The notes below the pieces were generated by a model that worked only from the letters and a program-made list of their open reading frames with translations, ran no database searches and was not told the DNA's origin. From NCBI GenBank assembly GCA_035709005.1, contig DASTFB010000061.1, forward strand, positions 1-62,569: DNA of 62,569 nt, given 5' to 3'. Origin of the DNA: Candidatus Methylomirabilota bacterium. Lineage in GTDB: Bacteria; Methylomirabilota; Methylomirabilia; Rokubacteriales; CSP1-6. Below, piece by piece: positions 8,480 to 17,749 of this stretch (positions within the stretch are counted from its first letter, which is position 1; each line of letters begins with the position of its first letter). The position numbers were made by a program, and so were the translations under genes.

Positions 8480-10069
8480 ATGAGGAACGTGCCCGCTCGA
8501 GTGGCTCGCCTGGCCTCCCTGTCGCTGGTTGTCGTCCTGTTCGTCGCCCTGCTCGGTCCCGGTGTGGCCGGAGCGCAGCAGCTCGTCGTGGCAGGGGCGC
8601 CACCGATCCACGAGGTGACCATGCCCCACCTGGGCGCGCAGTCCTCGAAGCTGCTCACCCGGCCGGTCTACGAGCACCTGGTGGAGGTGGACCCCGTCAC
8701 CTGGGACTACAAGCGTCCGATGCTGGCCGAGCGCTGGCAGGTCTCTCCGGACGCCAAGACGTGGACCTTCTTCCTGCGCCGCGACGTCCCCTTCCACGGG
8801 GGTCACGGCGACTTCACGGCCGAGGACGTGAAGTTCTCGCTCGAGCTGCTCGCCGGCAAGGATTCGCTGGCCAGCACCACCGCCTTCTGGCGGAAGACGC
8901 TCGACCGGGTGGAGGTGGTCGATCCCCACACCGTCCGGCTGCACCTCAAAGCCTCCAACCCCGACCTGCTGTTCGAGCTGTCCAACGGCCGCGAGTCGCA
9001 GATGCTCTCCAAGAAGTACGTGACCTCGGTCGGGGTGGACAAGGCCAGCTCGAAGCCGGTGGGCACCGGCCCCTACGAGATGGTGGAGTGGCTCAAGGGC
9101 GAGCACATGAAGTTCCGGGCCGTCAACAAGCACTGGCGAGTGGTCCCGCAGTTCAAGGAGCTCGTCTACAAGTTCGTGCCCGAGGACGCCACCCGGGTGG
9201 CCGCCCTCCGTACCGGCGACGCGGACATCATCGAGCTGCCGCGGAGTCTCAAGAAGGAGGTCCAGGGGGCCGGCTTCGAGGCGCGGCGCTCGCTCTGGCC
9301 CGGTATCGTCGTGTTCGGCCTGATGGGCGGGCAGTACTCGAAGGAACGGCCGACCTTCAATCCCAAGGTTCCCTGGCTGGACAAGCGCGTGCGCGAGGCG
9401 ATGAACCTGGCCATCAATCGCCAGGCGATCGTCGAGCACCTGTTCCTGGGCGAGGCCAAGGTGAACATCGTGCCCATCGTCCCGCCGTGGGTGAAGGAGT
9501 TCAGCAATCCGGCCTGGAAGCCGTACCCGTACGACCCGGAGCGGGCCAAGAAACTGCTGGCCGAGGCCGGCTACCCCAACGGCTTCACCGCCGAGTGGCG
9601 GGCCTATCTCCTGAGCGGCGTCCCCGAGCTCGTGTCGGCCTCCGAAGCCATTCAGATCGACCTGGCCAAGGTCGGGATCAAGCTCGAGCTCAAGCTGGTC
9701 GAGTACGCCGCCGGCGTCCGCCCCGACGCCCGGGCCCGGAAGCTGACCGGCATCGGGCTCCTGCACCGCACGGGCATCCCGCCCATCCCCGGCAGCCAGA
9801 TGGCGATCTTCTTCTCCAAGGCCGGGATCCTGGGCGGCGTCGAGCTGCCGGAGATCGAGGACCTGTTCTCGCGGCTCGACAGGAGCGCCGATCCCGCGGA
9901 GCGCGCGAAGATGGTCCGGGCCATCGGCGACATCATCTACTCGGGCTACCACGCGGTCCCCCTCGTGGACCTCTATCCGCTCTTCGGGGTCAACCAGAAG
10001 AAGGTCGGGGACTGGAAGACGACGGGGTACTACGGCTTCACGCACCTTGAATACGCCCAGAAGAAGTAG
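8480..10069 (+). CDS. ABC transporter substrate-binding protein, peptide/nickel family
   Basis: A 529-residue periplasmic binding protein of the SBP_bac_5 (DppA/OppA) family. Residues 1-34 are a classical signal peptide ending AGAQQ. The body shows family landmarks: LAERWQVSPDAKTWTFFLRR, VPFHGG, FTAEDVKFSLE, the GTGPYEMVEW segment and the VREAMNLAINRQAIV helix. The ATG at 8480 has a GAGGAG ribosome site; an in-frame extension upstream has no such site. It heads a five-gene operon (binding protein, two permeases, two ATPases). Family members import di- or oligopeptides, nickel complexes or opine-like compounds; the ligand here cannot be decided. Confidence 0.95.
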   Translation: MRNVPARVARLASLSLVVVLFVALLGPGVAGAQQLVVAGAPPIHEVTMPHLGAQSSKLLTRPVYEHLVEVDPVTWDYKRPMLAERWQVSPDAKTWTFFLRRDVPFHGGHGDFTAEDVKFSLELLAGKDSLASTTAFWRKTLDRVEVVDPHTVRLHLKASNPDLLFELSNGRESQMLSKKYVTSVGVDKASSKPVGTGPYEMVEWLKGEHMKFRAVNKHWRVVPQFKELVYKFVPEDATRVAALRTGDADIIELPRSLKKEVQGAGFEARRSLWPGIVVFGLMGGQYSKERPTFNPKVPWLDKRVREAMNLAINRQAIVEHLFLGEAKVNIVPIVPPWVKEFSNPAWKPYPYDPERAKKLLAEAGYPNGFTAEWRAYLLSGVPELVSASEAIQIDLAKVGIKLELKLVEYAAGVRPDARARKLTGIGLLHRTGIPPIPGSQMAIFFSKAGILGGVELPEIEDLFSRLDRSADPAERAKMVRAIGDIIYSGYHAVPLVDLYPLFGVNQKKVGDWKTTGYYGFTHLEYAQKK

Positions 10070-10103
10070 CGACCGGCGGGCCGGCTGAACGCGGACCGGC
10101 ACG

Positions 10104-11024
10104 ATGCAGCGCTATCTGCTCCAGCGGCTGCTCCAGGGCGTGCTCACGATGTTCGTGATCTCCCTGATCGTGTTCCTGCTCGCTCGGCTGTCGGGAGATC
10201 CGCTGCACATCATGCTGCCCGAGGAGGCCACGGCCGAAGACTACGCGAGCGCCGCCAAGAAATGGGGGCTGGACCGGCCCTTGCCGACCCAGTACCTGGC
10301 CTTCGTCGGCAACGCGCTGCGCGGGGACCTGGGCCGGTCGATCCGGCTGAGGCAGCCGACCCTGGAACTGGTCCTCGAGCGTGTCCCGGCCACGCTGCAG
10401 CTGGCGGGGGCGGCGATCGCGGTGAGTCTGCTCATCGCCATTCCCGTCGGGGTGCTGTCGGCGATCCGGCGCGGTGGCCCCCTGGATTACATCGGCAAGG
10501 CGGTGGCGCTGACGGGGCAGTCCATGCCCAGCTTCTGGCTGGGCATCGTCCTGATCTGGGTCTTCGCCGTCATGCTGGGGTGGCTGCCCGCGTCCGGCCG
10601 CGGGGGCACCGAGCACTACATCCTGCCGGCCATCGCGCTGGGGTGGTACCAGGTGGCGGCGGTGATGCGGCTCGTCCGCTCGGCCATGCTAGACGTGATG
10701 GACAGTGAATACGTGAAGCTGGCCCGCATCAAGGGCGTCGCCGAACGCTGGGTCGTGTGGAAGCACTGCCTGCGGAACGCGGCCATCCCCCCGCTCACGT
10801 ATATCGGGTTCGTGGTGGCGGTGCTGCTCACGGGCTCGGTGGTCATCGAAACCGTGTTCTCGTGGCCGGGGATCGGCCTGCTGGCCATCGACGCCGTCCG
10901 CTACCGCGATTTTCCGCTCGTGCAGACGATCGTCCTCATCTATGCGGCCAAGTTCGTGATCATCAACCTGCTGGTCGACGTGCTCTACGTCTACGTCGAT
11001 CCCAGAATCCGCTTCCAGCGATAG
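10104..11024 (+). CDS. ABC transporter permease, DppB-like
   Basis: A 306-residue inner-membrane permease, with the typical N-terminal MQRYLLQRLLQGVLTMFVIS helix and a periplasmic loop carrying the LGLD-like motif WGLDRPLPTQYL. It also has the EAA-type coupling loop EYVKLARIKGVAERWVVWKH that contacts the ATPases, and six predicted helices. Length and order match DppB/OppB. It lies 34 bases after the binding protein and 5 bases before the DppC-like permease. Confidence 0.95.
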   Translation: MQRYLLQRLLQGVLTMFVISLIVFLLARLSGDPLHIMLPEEATAEDYASAAKKWGLDRPLPTQYLAFVGNALRGDLGRSIRLRQPTLELVLERVPATLQLAGAAIAVSLLIAIPVGVLSAIRRGGPLDYIGKAVALTGQSMPSFWLGIVLIWVFAVMLGWLPASGRGGTEHYILPAIALGWYQVAAVMRLVRSAMLDVMDSEYVKLARIKGVAERWVVWKHCLRNAAIPPLTYIGFVVAVLLTGSVVIETVFSWPGIGLLAIDAVRYRDFPLVQTIVLIYAAKFVIINLLVDVLYVYVDPRIRFQR

Positions 11025-11029
11025 GGCCG

Positions 11030-11920
11030 ATGGCGATCGCGACGGCTCGGGTCGAGGAGAGCGCACCGGGAACGGCGGAGGGCAAGGCCAGGCGCCACAC
11101 GTCGGTCATCGTGTTCGTGGCGGTCCTCCTGGTCATCCTGGTCATTCCGGCGGTGCTGGCGCCGTGGCTGTCGCCCCACGACCCCCTGGAAGGGCGCCTG
11201 GCCCAGAAGCTCAAGCCCCCCGCCTGGCTGGCCGGTGGCACCTGGGAGTTCCCGCTGGGCACCGACCCGCTGGGACGGGACATCCTGAGCCGGCTCATCT
11301 GGGGCGCCCGGGTCTCGCTCTCGGTGTCGCTGGTGGCCATCGTCATCGGCGGTCTGGTGGGCACGGTGCTGGGACTGGTCGCCGGCTACTTCGGCGGCTG
11401 GACCGACACGCTGATCATGCGCGTGGTCGACGTGGCCTTCTCGCTTCCCACGATCCTGCTGGCCCTGGTTCTGGCCGTGGTGGTGGGGCCGAGTTTTCAG
11501 ACCGTCATCGTCATCGTCGCGCTCCTGCTGTGGGCGCGCTACGCCCGGCAGGTCCGCGGCGAGGTCCTGTCCGTACGGGAGCGCGACTTCGTGGCCCAGG
11601 CCCGGATCGCCGGGTGCTCGCATCTGCGCATCATCTTCGGTCACATCCTGCCCAACGTCAGCAACACCCTGATCGTGCTCGCCACGTTGCAGGTCGGCTA
11701 CGTGATCCTGCTCGAGGGCACGCTCTCCTTCCTGGGCGTCGGCATTCCGCCCCCGTCGCCGGCGTGGGGGCTCATGGTGGCCACCGGCCGGGGACTGATC
11801 GTCTCCGCGTGGTGGGTGTCGTTCTTTCCCGGGTTGGCCATCCTCGTGACGGTGCTCGTGCTGAACCTGCTGGGGGACTGGCTGAGGGACCGTCTCGATC
11901 CGAGACTCCGGCAGGTCTGA
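11030..11920 (+). CDS. ABC transporter permease, DppC-like
   Basis: A 296-residue inner-membrane permease. The ATG at 11030 follows the previous stop by 5 bases; a longer open frame upstream overlaps the DppB-like gene and is rejected. Residues 1-25 are a cytoplasmic tail, then a first helix (VIVFVAVLLVILVIPAVLAP) and the family marker FPLGTDPLGRDILSRLIWG, which is diagnostic of DppC/OppC. The EAA loop is ERDFVAQARIAGCSHLRIIF. It pairs with the preceding permease to form the heterodimeric channel. Confidence 0.95.
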   Translation: MAIATARVEESAPGTAEGKARRHTSVIVFVAVLLVILVIPAVLAPWLSPHDPLEGRLAQKLKPPAWLAGGTWEFPLGTDPLGRDILSRLIWGARVSLSVSLVAIVIGGLVGTVLGLVAGYFGGWTDTLIMRVVDVAFSLPTILLALVLAVVVGPSFQTVIVIVALLLWARYARQVRGEVLSVRERDFVAQARIAGCSHLRIIFGHILPNVSNTLIVLATLQVGYVILLEGTLSFLGVGIPPPSPAWGLMVATGRGLIVSAWWVSFFPGLAILVTVLVLNLLGDWLRDRLDPRLRQV

Positions 11921-11927
11921 CGCCCGC

Positions 11928-12917
11928 ATGAGCGTGCCGCTCCTCGAGGTGCGCGATCTGCGCACCTGGTTCTTCACGCGTTGGGGCGTGGTGAAGGCCG
12001 TGGACGGCGTGAGCTTCGCCGTTCACCAGGGCGAGACCCTGGGCATCGTCGGCGAGTCGGGGTGCGGCAAGAGCATGACCGCGCTTTCCGTCCTCCGTCT
12101 GGTCCCCCGGCCGGGGGGGCGCATCATGGGCGGCCAGGTGCTCCTCGAGGGCGACGACCTGCTGGCCAAGAGCGAGCGCGAGATGCGGCGCATCCGGGGC
12201 AGCCGCGTCTCGATGATCCTGCAGGATCCGATGAGCTCGCTGAACCCGGTCTTCACCATCGGCGATCAGGTGGCCGAGGCGCTGCGCATCCACCAGCGCC
12301 TGGACGGGTCGCGGCTCTGGGCCACCGCGCGGGACATGCTCCGCCGCGTGCGGATTCCCTCGCCGGAGCTCCGGCTGCGCGCCTACCCCCACCAGCTCTC
12401 GGGCGGGATGCGCCAGCGGGTGGTCGGGGCCATCGCGCTGTCCTGCCGGCCGCGGGTCCTCCTCGCCGACGAGCCCACGACGTCGCTGGACGTGACCATC
12501 CAGGCGCAGTACCTGCGCCTGCTCAAGGAGCTGCAGCAGGAGATGCGGCTGGCCCTCGTCTTCATCACCCACGATTTCGGGATCGTGGCGAAGATGTGCG
12601 ACCGGGTCGCGGTGATGTACGCCGGCCGTATCGTGGAGACGGGGGACGTGCGAGAGATCTTCAACCGGCCACGGCATCCGTACACGCAGGCCCTGCTCGC
12701 CTCGGTGCCTCCGCTCGAGTCGCGTGTCGAGCGCCTGGCCTCGATCGAGGGCCAGCCGCCGCCGCTGCACGCGCTGCCGCCGGGGTGTCCCTTCGTGCCT
12801 CGCTGCGCTCACGCCCGCACGGTGTGCCGCCAGGAGTATCCGCCCGTGGTGGCGGCCGGCCACGACGACGGACACCGCGCCGCCTGCTGGAAGGTGGCCG
12901 AGCGCTGGGATGGGTGA
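11928..12917 (+). CDS. ABC transporter ATP-binding protein, DppD-like
   Basis: A 329-residue cytoplasmic ATPase. Visible are Walker A ([10 protein letters not shown]), the Q-loop region ([13 protein letters not shown]), the signature LSGGMRQR, Walker B ([12 protein letters not shown]) and the switch histidine (FITHDFG). The C-terminal oligopeptide-transporter extension contains the cysteine cluster region [16 protein letters not shown], which binds an Fe-S cluster in some relatives. The ATG is 8 bases after the DppC-like stop, and the 3' end overlaps the next ATPase by 8 bases. Confidence 0.95.
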   Translation: MSVPLLEVRDLRTWFFTRWGVVKAVDGVSFAVHQGETLGIVGESGCGKSMTALSVLRLVPRPGGRIMGGQVLLEGDDLLAKSEREMRRIRGSRVSMILQDPMSSLNPVFTIGDQVAEALRIHQRLDGSRLWATARDMLRRVRIPSPELRLRAYPHQLSGGMRQRVVGAIALSCRPRVLLADEPTTSLDVTIQAQYLRLLKELQQEMRLALVFITHDFGIVAKMCDRVAVMYAGRIVETGDVREIFNRPRHPYTQALLASVPPLESRVERLASIEGQPPPLHALPPGCPFVPRCAHARTVCRQEYPPVVAAGHDDGHRAACWKVAERWDG

Positions 12918-13878
12918 ACCCGTCCTGGCCGTGCGGGGCCTCGTCAAGCACTTCCCGGTCAAGCGCGGGGTGATGGTGAGCCGGGTCGTCGGGCAGGTCC
13001 GGGCGGTGGACGGCGTGAGCTTCACCGTGGGCCGCGGCGAGACGTTCGCCCTGGTCGGCGAGTCGGGGTGCGGCAAGACCACGACGGCGCGGGTGATCCT
13101 GAAACTGGAATCGCCGACCGAGGGCACGATCCACGTCCTCGGCCAGGACATCACGAGGCTGCAGGGCCGCGAGCTGCGCGCCCATCGGGCCACGATCCAG
13201 GCGGTCTTCCAGGACCCGTGGAGCAGCCTCAATCCCCGCAAGCGGGTGCGCGCCATCGTCGGCGAGCCACTGATCGTCAACCGCGCGCTGCCTCGAACCC
13301 AGGTGGCCGCCCGCGTCGCCGAGCTGCTCGATCAGGTCGGGCTGTCGCCCCAGAGCGGCGACCTCTACCCTCACGAGTTCAGCGGCGGCCAGCGCCAGCG
13401 CATCGCCATCGCGCGAGCCCTGGCCCTCAACCCCGCCCTCGTCGTGCTCGACGAGCCGGTGTCGGCCCTCGACGTCTCCATCCGCGCGCAGATCATGAAT
13501 CTGCTGCGCGACCTGCAGCAGCGGCTGGGGCTGGCCTACCTGCTCATCGCCCACGACCTGGCCACCGTCCGCTACATGGCCACCACCGTGGGCGTGATGT
13601 ACCTGGGGCGTCTGGTCGAAGAGGCCGAGGCCGAGGAGCTGTTCACGCGCCCCAGCCATCCCTACACCCGGGCCCTGCTATCGGCGGCGCTGCCGTCCCA
13701 TCCGGACGTCAAGCGGGAGGAGGTGATCCTGGCCGGCGAGGTCCCGAGCCCGCTTCAGGTTCCCCCGGGCTGCCGGTTCCACACCCGCTGCCCGTCGGTG
13801 TTACCCCAGTGCAACGAGGTCGATCCGGAGGTCCGCGAGCTCGTCCCCGGCCACCGTGTCGCCTGCCACCTGTACTGA
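12910..13878 (+). CDS. ABC transporter ATP-binding protein, DppF-like
   Basis: A 322-residue ATPase starting at the ATG at 12910, inside the end of the DppD-like gene. Walker A is GESGCGKTTT, the Q-loop VFQDPWSSLNPR, the signature FSGGQRQR, Walker B LVVLDEPVSALD, and the switch histidine is in LIAHDLAT. The C-terminal extension again has paired cysteines (CRFHTRCPSVLPQCN). With the DppD-like protein it makes the heterodimeric motor of the importer. The operon ends here; the next bases hold gene remnants on the other strand. Confidence 0.95.
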   Translation: MGEPVLAVRGLVKHFPVKRGVMVSRVVGQVRAVDGVSFTVGRGETFALVGESGCGKTTTARVILKLESPTEGTIHVLGQDITRLQGRELRAHRATIQAVFQDPWSSLNPRKRVRAIVGEPLIVNRALPRTQVAARVAELLDQVGLSPQSGDLYPHEFSGGQRQRIAIARALALNPALVVLDEPVSALDVSIRAQIMNLLRDLQQRLGLAYLLIAHDLATVRYMATTVGVMYLGRLVEEAEAEELFTRPSHPYTRALLSAALPSHPDVKREEVILAGEVPSPLQVPPGCRFHTRCPSVLPQCNEVDPEVRELVPGHRVACHLY

Positions 13879-13882
13879 AGCG

Positions 13883-14083
13883 TCAGCCGTCGGCGATGTC
13901 GATCAGGAGCGCGGCGTGGTCGCTGAGCGCGTCGCGGCGCCAGCGGCCCGTGCCACCCCAGACGTAATCCACGGTCTTCAGTCGCCCGAGCAGGGTGGCA
14001 TTGACGAACGCCTGGTCGATCCGGAAGCCGTTGCGCCCGTTCGGCGAGTACCACGTGTAGGCGCGCGCCTCGCCGCGATGTTC
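13883..14083 (-). pseudogene. C-terminal remnant of an endonuclease/exonuclease/phosphatase (EEP) family gene
   Basis: Read on the minus strand, this frame encodes about 65 residues ending in a TGA at 13885-13883. It contains AYTWYSPNGRNGFRID followed by SDHAALLIDI, the last catalytic block (aspartate-histidine) of EEP nucleases and phosphatases. Everything upstream of this block (normally about 200 residues with the N and E metal ligands) is missing. It therefore cannot be active and looks like a decayed gene end. It is distinct in sequence from the intact exonuclease III gene at 29254-30150. Confidence 0.65.
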
Positions 14084-14188
14084 AGCGTGGTGTCGAGCAA
14101 CAGCGTCTGGGGAGCGCCGCTGGCCGGCGGGTGGAGCTGGAAGATCTCCCCCGTGCAGAAGCCGCCGTACACGTATGCGCTCGGGAGA
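14078..14188 (-). pseudogene. Fragment of a PQQ-dependent sugar dehydrogenase-like gene
   Basis: In a different minus-strand frame directly upstream of the EEP remnant, about 35 codons read AYVYGGFCTGEIFQL then TLLLDTTLNIA. This matches the late blades of soluble PQQ glucose/sorbosone dehydrogenase-like propellers (YVYGDFC...LLDT.L.I). No start and no stop of its own are present; at 14078-14085 the match ends and the EEP match begins in another frame. The two remnants together fill the 317 bases between the DppF-like gene and the SnoaL-like gene. Confidence 0.45.
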
Positions 14189-14195
14189 ACGCGCC

Positions 14196-14651
14196 TCAGG
14201 CCGGCGGCAGCTCGAGCCGCCGGCCGTCGAGCTCGACCACGGCGCCGAGCTGGCGGATGCGCTCGAGCTGATCGTAGTAGACGGTCTCCTCGACCATCCG
14301 GCCGTCGCGCACGCAGATCAGCGCGCACAGGTGCTGGGTGACCCGCCGCCCGGTGGGTGGCAGGCCCAGGAACGGTCCCAGGTGCGTCGCCGTGGCGACG
14401 TTCTCGCAGATGACCCACTCGCCCATGGCGACGAGCCGCTCGATCTCGATCGTCACGTCGGGGAAGGCCTTCCACCAGAGATCGTAGTACCGGGCCACCG
14501 CAGCCTTGCCGCGCAGGGTCACGCCCGCGGCCACGACGCGGTAGATCACGTCGTCGGCCAGCGTGGCCAGCGTGCGCTCGTGGTCGTGCGCGCTTTCCGC
14601 GGCGAAGTGCTCGCGGGCCAGCCGGACGTTGGCGTCTTCCGTGAGAGTCAC
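14196..14651 (-). CDS. SnoaL/NTF2-like fold protein
   Basis: A 151-residue single-domain protein starting with GTG at 14651. The opening helix (NVRLAREHFAAESAHDHERTL), the LADDVIYRVVAAG strand, the RGKAAVARYYDLWWKAFPDV block and GRMVEETVYYDQLERIRQLG are the landmarks of SnoaL-like polyketide-cyclase or ester-cyclase relatives. Members of this fold serve as cyclases, isomerases, hydratases or simply ligand-binding proteins; the reaction cannot be assigned. It sits 16 bases downstream of the amidohydrolase stop on the same strand, so the two are probably one transcript. Confidence 0.85.
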   Translation of the reverse strand: MTLTEDANVRLAREHFAAESAHDHERTLATLADDVIYRVVAAGVTLRGKAAVARYYDLWWKAFPDVTIEIERLVAMGEWVICENVATATHLGPFLGLPPTGRRVTQHLCALICVRDGRMVEETVYYDQLERIRQLGAVVELDGRRLELPPA

Positions 14652-14667
14652 GCTCGTCTCGGCCCGG

Positions 14668-15867
14668 CTAGGAGGCCGTGGCTGCCGCGCGACTGCGGAA
14701 GCGCCGGTAGCAGTGCACGGCGTTGTCCCAGAGCAGCTTGCGCCGGGCCGTCTCGGGGATCGAGGTCCAGCCCAGCACCGCGTCCACCGACTTGGGGAAC
14801 CAGCTCTCCGAGTGCGGATAGTCGGTGGCGAACATGAGCGTGTCCTCGCCCAGCGCCTCGATGGCCTGGCGCAGCGACAGCTCCCCCTCGTGGAGCTGGA
14901 TGCTCTGGTAGTACTGCGGCCCCCGGATGTACTCGCTGGGCTTGCGCTTGAGCGGGGGCAGCGCGTGCTGGCACATCTCGGCGTGCTCGTCCAGCCGGGC
15001 GGCCCAGAAGGCCAGCCAGCCGTGCCCGCATTCGAGCGACGTCAGGCGCAGCTCCGGGTAACGGTCCAGCACGCCGGCGCCGATCAGCGCCGCCATGTTG
15101 CGCTGGGCGTTCCACACGTGGCCGGCCGCGCGCTGCAGGAAGACGTTGTCCCAGGTGTCCCACATCCCCGGCGGGTAGGGGATCGTCATCGTGAACGAAT
15201 GGATGACGATGGTCAGGTCGTGCTCCTGGGCGGCCGCCCAGATGGGCTCCCAGTCGGGGTCGTCCAGCGACATCTCGGGCGGGCAGATGGGAAAAACGCC
15301 GACCGGCCAGGGCTCCCGGCCGCAGCGCCGAATCTCCGCGACCGAGGCCGCGACGTCGCGGCCCGAGACCAGGATGACGCTGGTCAGCCGGTCGGGATAC
15401 GGCGCGCAGTAGTCCTTGAGGAAGCGGTGATAGGCCTGGTACATGGCCAGCTCGAGCCCCACGTCGTCGAGGCCGCAGAACGCCGGCAGCCCGCCCGAGG
15501 GCAGGATCATGTTGGCGTCGACGCCCTCGATGTCCAGGTCCTTCACCCGGGCGTGAGGATCGAAGTTGACGCGGTCGCTCGGGAAGGGCGGGCCCTGCCA
15601 GCGCACGTCCCAGGGCGTGCCGCCGTCCTTCAGCCCCCGCGTCACCGCGGGGGCGGGCGGAACGCGCTCGCGCGAGCCCAGACGGCGATCGAGCTCGGGA
15701 CGCTTGCCCACGCGATAGCGGGACTTGCCGCCGCGACCGGGCAGGTGCCGGACCAGAGGCTCCTTGAGCTTGGCCCGATCGGTGGCCGCGAGGTATTCCT
15801 CGATCGGCTCGGTGGGCTCGATGATGTGGGTGTCCGCGTCGAAGATCCGATAGCCCGCGCGTGCCAT
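14668..15867 (-). CDS. Amidohydrolase family 2 protein (ACMSD-like TIM barrel)
   Basis: A 399-residue cytoplasmic metal-dependent hydrolase or decarboxylase. The N-terminal metal motif is D-x-H within FDADTHIIEP, a histidine follows in IVIHSFTM, another in SLECGHGWLAFW, and the catalytic-type aspartate in MFATDYPHSESW. This is the order in ACMSD, gamma-resorcylate decarboxylase and related decarboxylases, which act on aromatic or carboxylated rings. The ATG at 15867 has AGGAG upstream. It is divergent from the ThDP enzyme gene and leads into the SnoaL-like gene. Confidence 0.9.
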   Translation of the reverse strand: MARAGYRIFDADTHIIEPTEPIEEYLAATDRAKLKEPLVRHLPGRGGKSRYRVGKRPELDRRLGSRERVPPAPAVTRGLKDGGTPWDVRWQGPPFPSDRVNFDPHARVKDLDIEGVDANMILPSGGLPAFCGLDDVGLELAMYQAYHRFLKDYCAPYPDRLTSVILVSGRDVAASVAEIRRCGREPWPVGVFPICPPEMSLDDPDWEPIWAAAQEHDLTIVIHSFTMTIPYPPGMWDTWDNVFLQRAAGHVWNAQRNMAALIGAGVLDRYPELRLTSLECGHGWLAFWAARLDEHAEMCQHALPPLKRKPSEYIRGPQYYQSIQLHEGELSLRQAIEALGEDTLMFATDYPHSESWFPKSVDAVLGWTSIPETARRKLLWDNAVHCYRRFRSRAAATAS

Positions 15868-15890
15868 AGGCGGTTCTCCTCGGGGGACGG

Positions 15891-15919
15891 TTGACGCCTG
15901 TGACCCGAGAACTTAGCAT
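15891..15919 (+). promoter_or_regulatory. Candidate promoter giving a very short leader to the ThDP enzyme gene
   Basis: TTGACG at 15891-15896, a 17-base spacer and TAGCAT at 15914-15919 lie directly before the ATG at 15931. A transcript starting about seven bases after the -10 would carry a leader of only some five bases, too short for a ribosome-binding site, and none is visible. Confidence 0.55.
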
Positions 15920-15930
15920 GAACCCTCACC

Positions 15931-17721
15931 ATGAGCGACCCGGTCGCGTCCCGCCCCGTCATCGTCCACGAGACCCCGTCCCCGATGGCCGCGTCGCCGG
16001 CGGTATGGGGCAGCGACGCCATCGCCGCTTGCCTGCGCACGCTCGACATCCCGTACCTGGCGCTGAACCCCGGGGCCAGCTACCGCGGGCTGCACGACAG
16101 CCTGGTGAACTACCTGGGGAACAGCCGACCGCAAATGCTGCTGGCCATCCACGAAGAGGCCGCCGTCACCATGGCCCACGGCTACGCCAAGGTGGCCGAG
16201 CGCATGATGGGGGCCGTCGTGCATTCCAACGTGGGGCTCATGCACGCGACGATGGCCATCTTCAACGCCTGGTGCGATCGGCAGCCCGTGCTGATCCTGG
16301 GCGCCACCGGCCCCTGGGACGCCGCCCGGCGCCGCCCGTGGATCGACTGGATCCACACCGCGGCCGACCAGGGGGCGCTGGTCCGCGACTACACCAAGTG
16401 GGACAACCAGCCGGCCTCGGTGCCGGCGGCCTGCGAAGCGCTCATGCGCGCCGCGCAGCTCGCCAACACGCCGCCTCGTGGGCCGGTCTACGTCAACCTC
16501 GACGCCGGGCTGCAGGAGACGAGGATCGACGCGCTGCCGCCGATGCCGGAAGCGTCTCGCCATCGAGCTCCGGAAAGCCCGCGGCCGGCCCCCGAGCTGG
16601 TGACCGAGGCGGCGCGGCTGCTGTCGGCGGCCCGGCGGCCCGTCATCCTGGTCGGGCGCAGCCGGCGCAGTGAGCTGGCCTGGAAGGCGCGGGTGACGCT
16701 GGCCGAGGCGCTGAACGCGTCCGTCATCACGGACCTCAAGCTGGCGGCGGCCTTTCCGACCGACCACCCGCTGCACGTCGCGCCGCCGGGATCGTTCCCG
16801 CACACCCGGGCCCAGGCGGCCCTCCGCGAGGCCGACGTGGTCCTCTCGCTCGACTGGACGGATCTGGCCGGGACTCTGAAAACCGCGTTCGGCGGCGAGC
16901 GGGTGTCGGCGAAGGTGGTCAACGTCTCCCTCGACGCCCACGCCCACCGCGGCTGGAGCATGGACCACCAGGGCCTTCCCGTCGCCGACGTCTATCTGCT
17001 GTGCGAGCCCGATGCGGCCTTGCCGGCCCTGATCGACGCCGTGTCGCCGCGCCGGGTGGAGCGCCCGTCGGGGCCATCATACGAGGAAGCCCGGCCGATC
17101 GACGACGAGGCGCTCTCGTTGCAGGCGCTGGCCGGCGTCTTCAACGAGGCGGCCCGGGGAATCTCGGTGAGCCTCACGCGGGTGCCGCTCGGCTGGCACG
17201 GATCCTATCGCCACTTCCGTCATCCCCTCGATTACATCGGCGCCGACGGGGGCGCCGGTGTGGGCTCGGGGCCGGGCATCACCGTGGGGGCGGCGCTCGC
17301 CCTCAAAGGCTCGGGACGGGTGCCGGTAGCGCTCATGGGCGACGGCGACTTCCTCATGAGCGTGACGGCGCTGTGGACGGCGACCCACTACCAGATCCCC
17401 TGTCTCATCGTCGTATGTAACAACCGAGCCTTCTACAACGACGAGCTCCACCAGGAGCGCGTGGCCCGGGAACGCGGCCGGCCCGTGGAGAACAAGTGGA
17501 TCGGCCAGCGCCTGGCCGATCCCGACATCGACCTGGCCGCCATCGCCCGCGCCCAGGGCGCCGAGGGCATCGGGCCAGTTACGCGTCCGGCCGAGGCCGG
17601 CAAGGCGATCGCTCAGGGGCTGGCGATGGTCCAGCAGGGCGCCGTCTGCGTGATCGACGCGCGCGTGTTACCCGGCTACGGCACCGACATGAGCGGCACT
17701 CCGAGCCCGCGCCGGCGCTGA
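15931..17721 (+). CDS. Thiamine diphosphate-dependent enzyme, acetolactate synthase/benzoylformate decarboxylase-like
   Basis: A 596-residue three-domain ThDP enzyme. The N-terminal pyrimidine-binding domain has the activating glutamate in AIHEEAAVTMAHGYAKV; a central domain spans roughly residues 210-350; the C-terminal domain has the ThDP/Mg motif MGDGDFLMS ... VVCNNRAFYN. Relatives include acetolactate synthases, oxalyl-CoA and benzoylformate decarboxylases and other 2-keto-acid lyases. There is no small regulatory subunit nearby, which argues against branched-chain amino-acid synthesis and for a catabolic carboligase or decarboxylase. The M28 peptidase follows after 28 bases. Confidence 0.9.
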   Translation: MSDPVASRPVIVHETPSPMAASPAVWGSDAIAACLRTLDIPYLALNPGASYRGLHDSLVNYLGNSRPQMLLAIHEEAAVTMAHGYAKVAERMMGAVVHSNVGLMHATMAIFNAWCDRQPVLILGATGPWDAARRRPWIDWIHTAADQGALVRDYTKWDNQPASVPAACEALMRAAQLANTPPRGPVYVNLDAGLQETRIDALPPMPEASRHRAPESPRPAPELVTEAARLLSAARRPVILVGRSRRSELAWKARVTLAEALNASVITDLKLAAAFPTDHPLHVAPPGSFPHTRAQAALREADVVLSLDWTDLAGTLKTAFGGERVSAKVVNVSLDAHAHRGWSMDHQGLPVADVYLLCEPDAALPALIDAVSPRRVERPSGPSYEEARPIDDEALSLQALAGVFNEAARGISVSLTRVPLGWHGSYRHFRHPLDYIGADGGAGVGSGPGITVGAALALKGSGRVPVALMGDGDFLMSVTALWTATHYQIPCLIVVCNNRAFYNDELHQERVARERGRPVENKWIGQRLADPDIDLAAIARAQGAEGIGPVTRPAEAGKAIAQGLAMVQQGAVCVIDARVLPGYGTDMSGTPSPRRR

Positions 17722-17749
17722 GGCAGCTCCCACGTCCCGTCGTCTGTCC

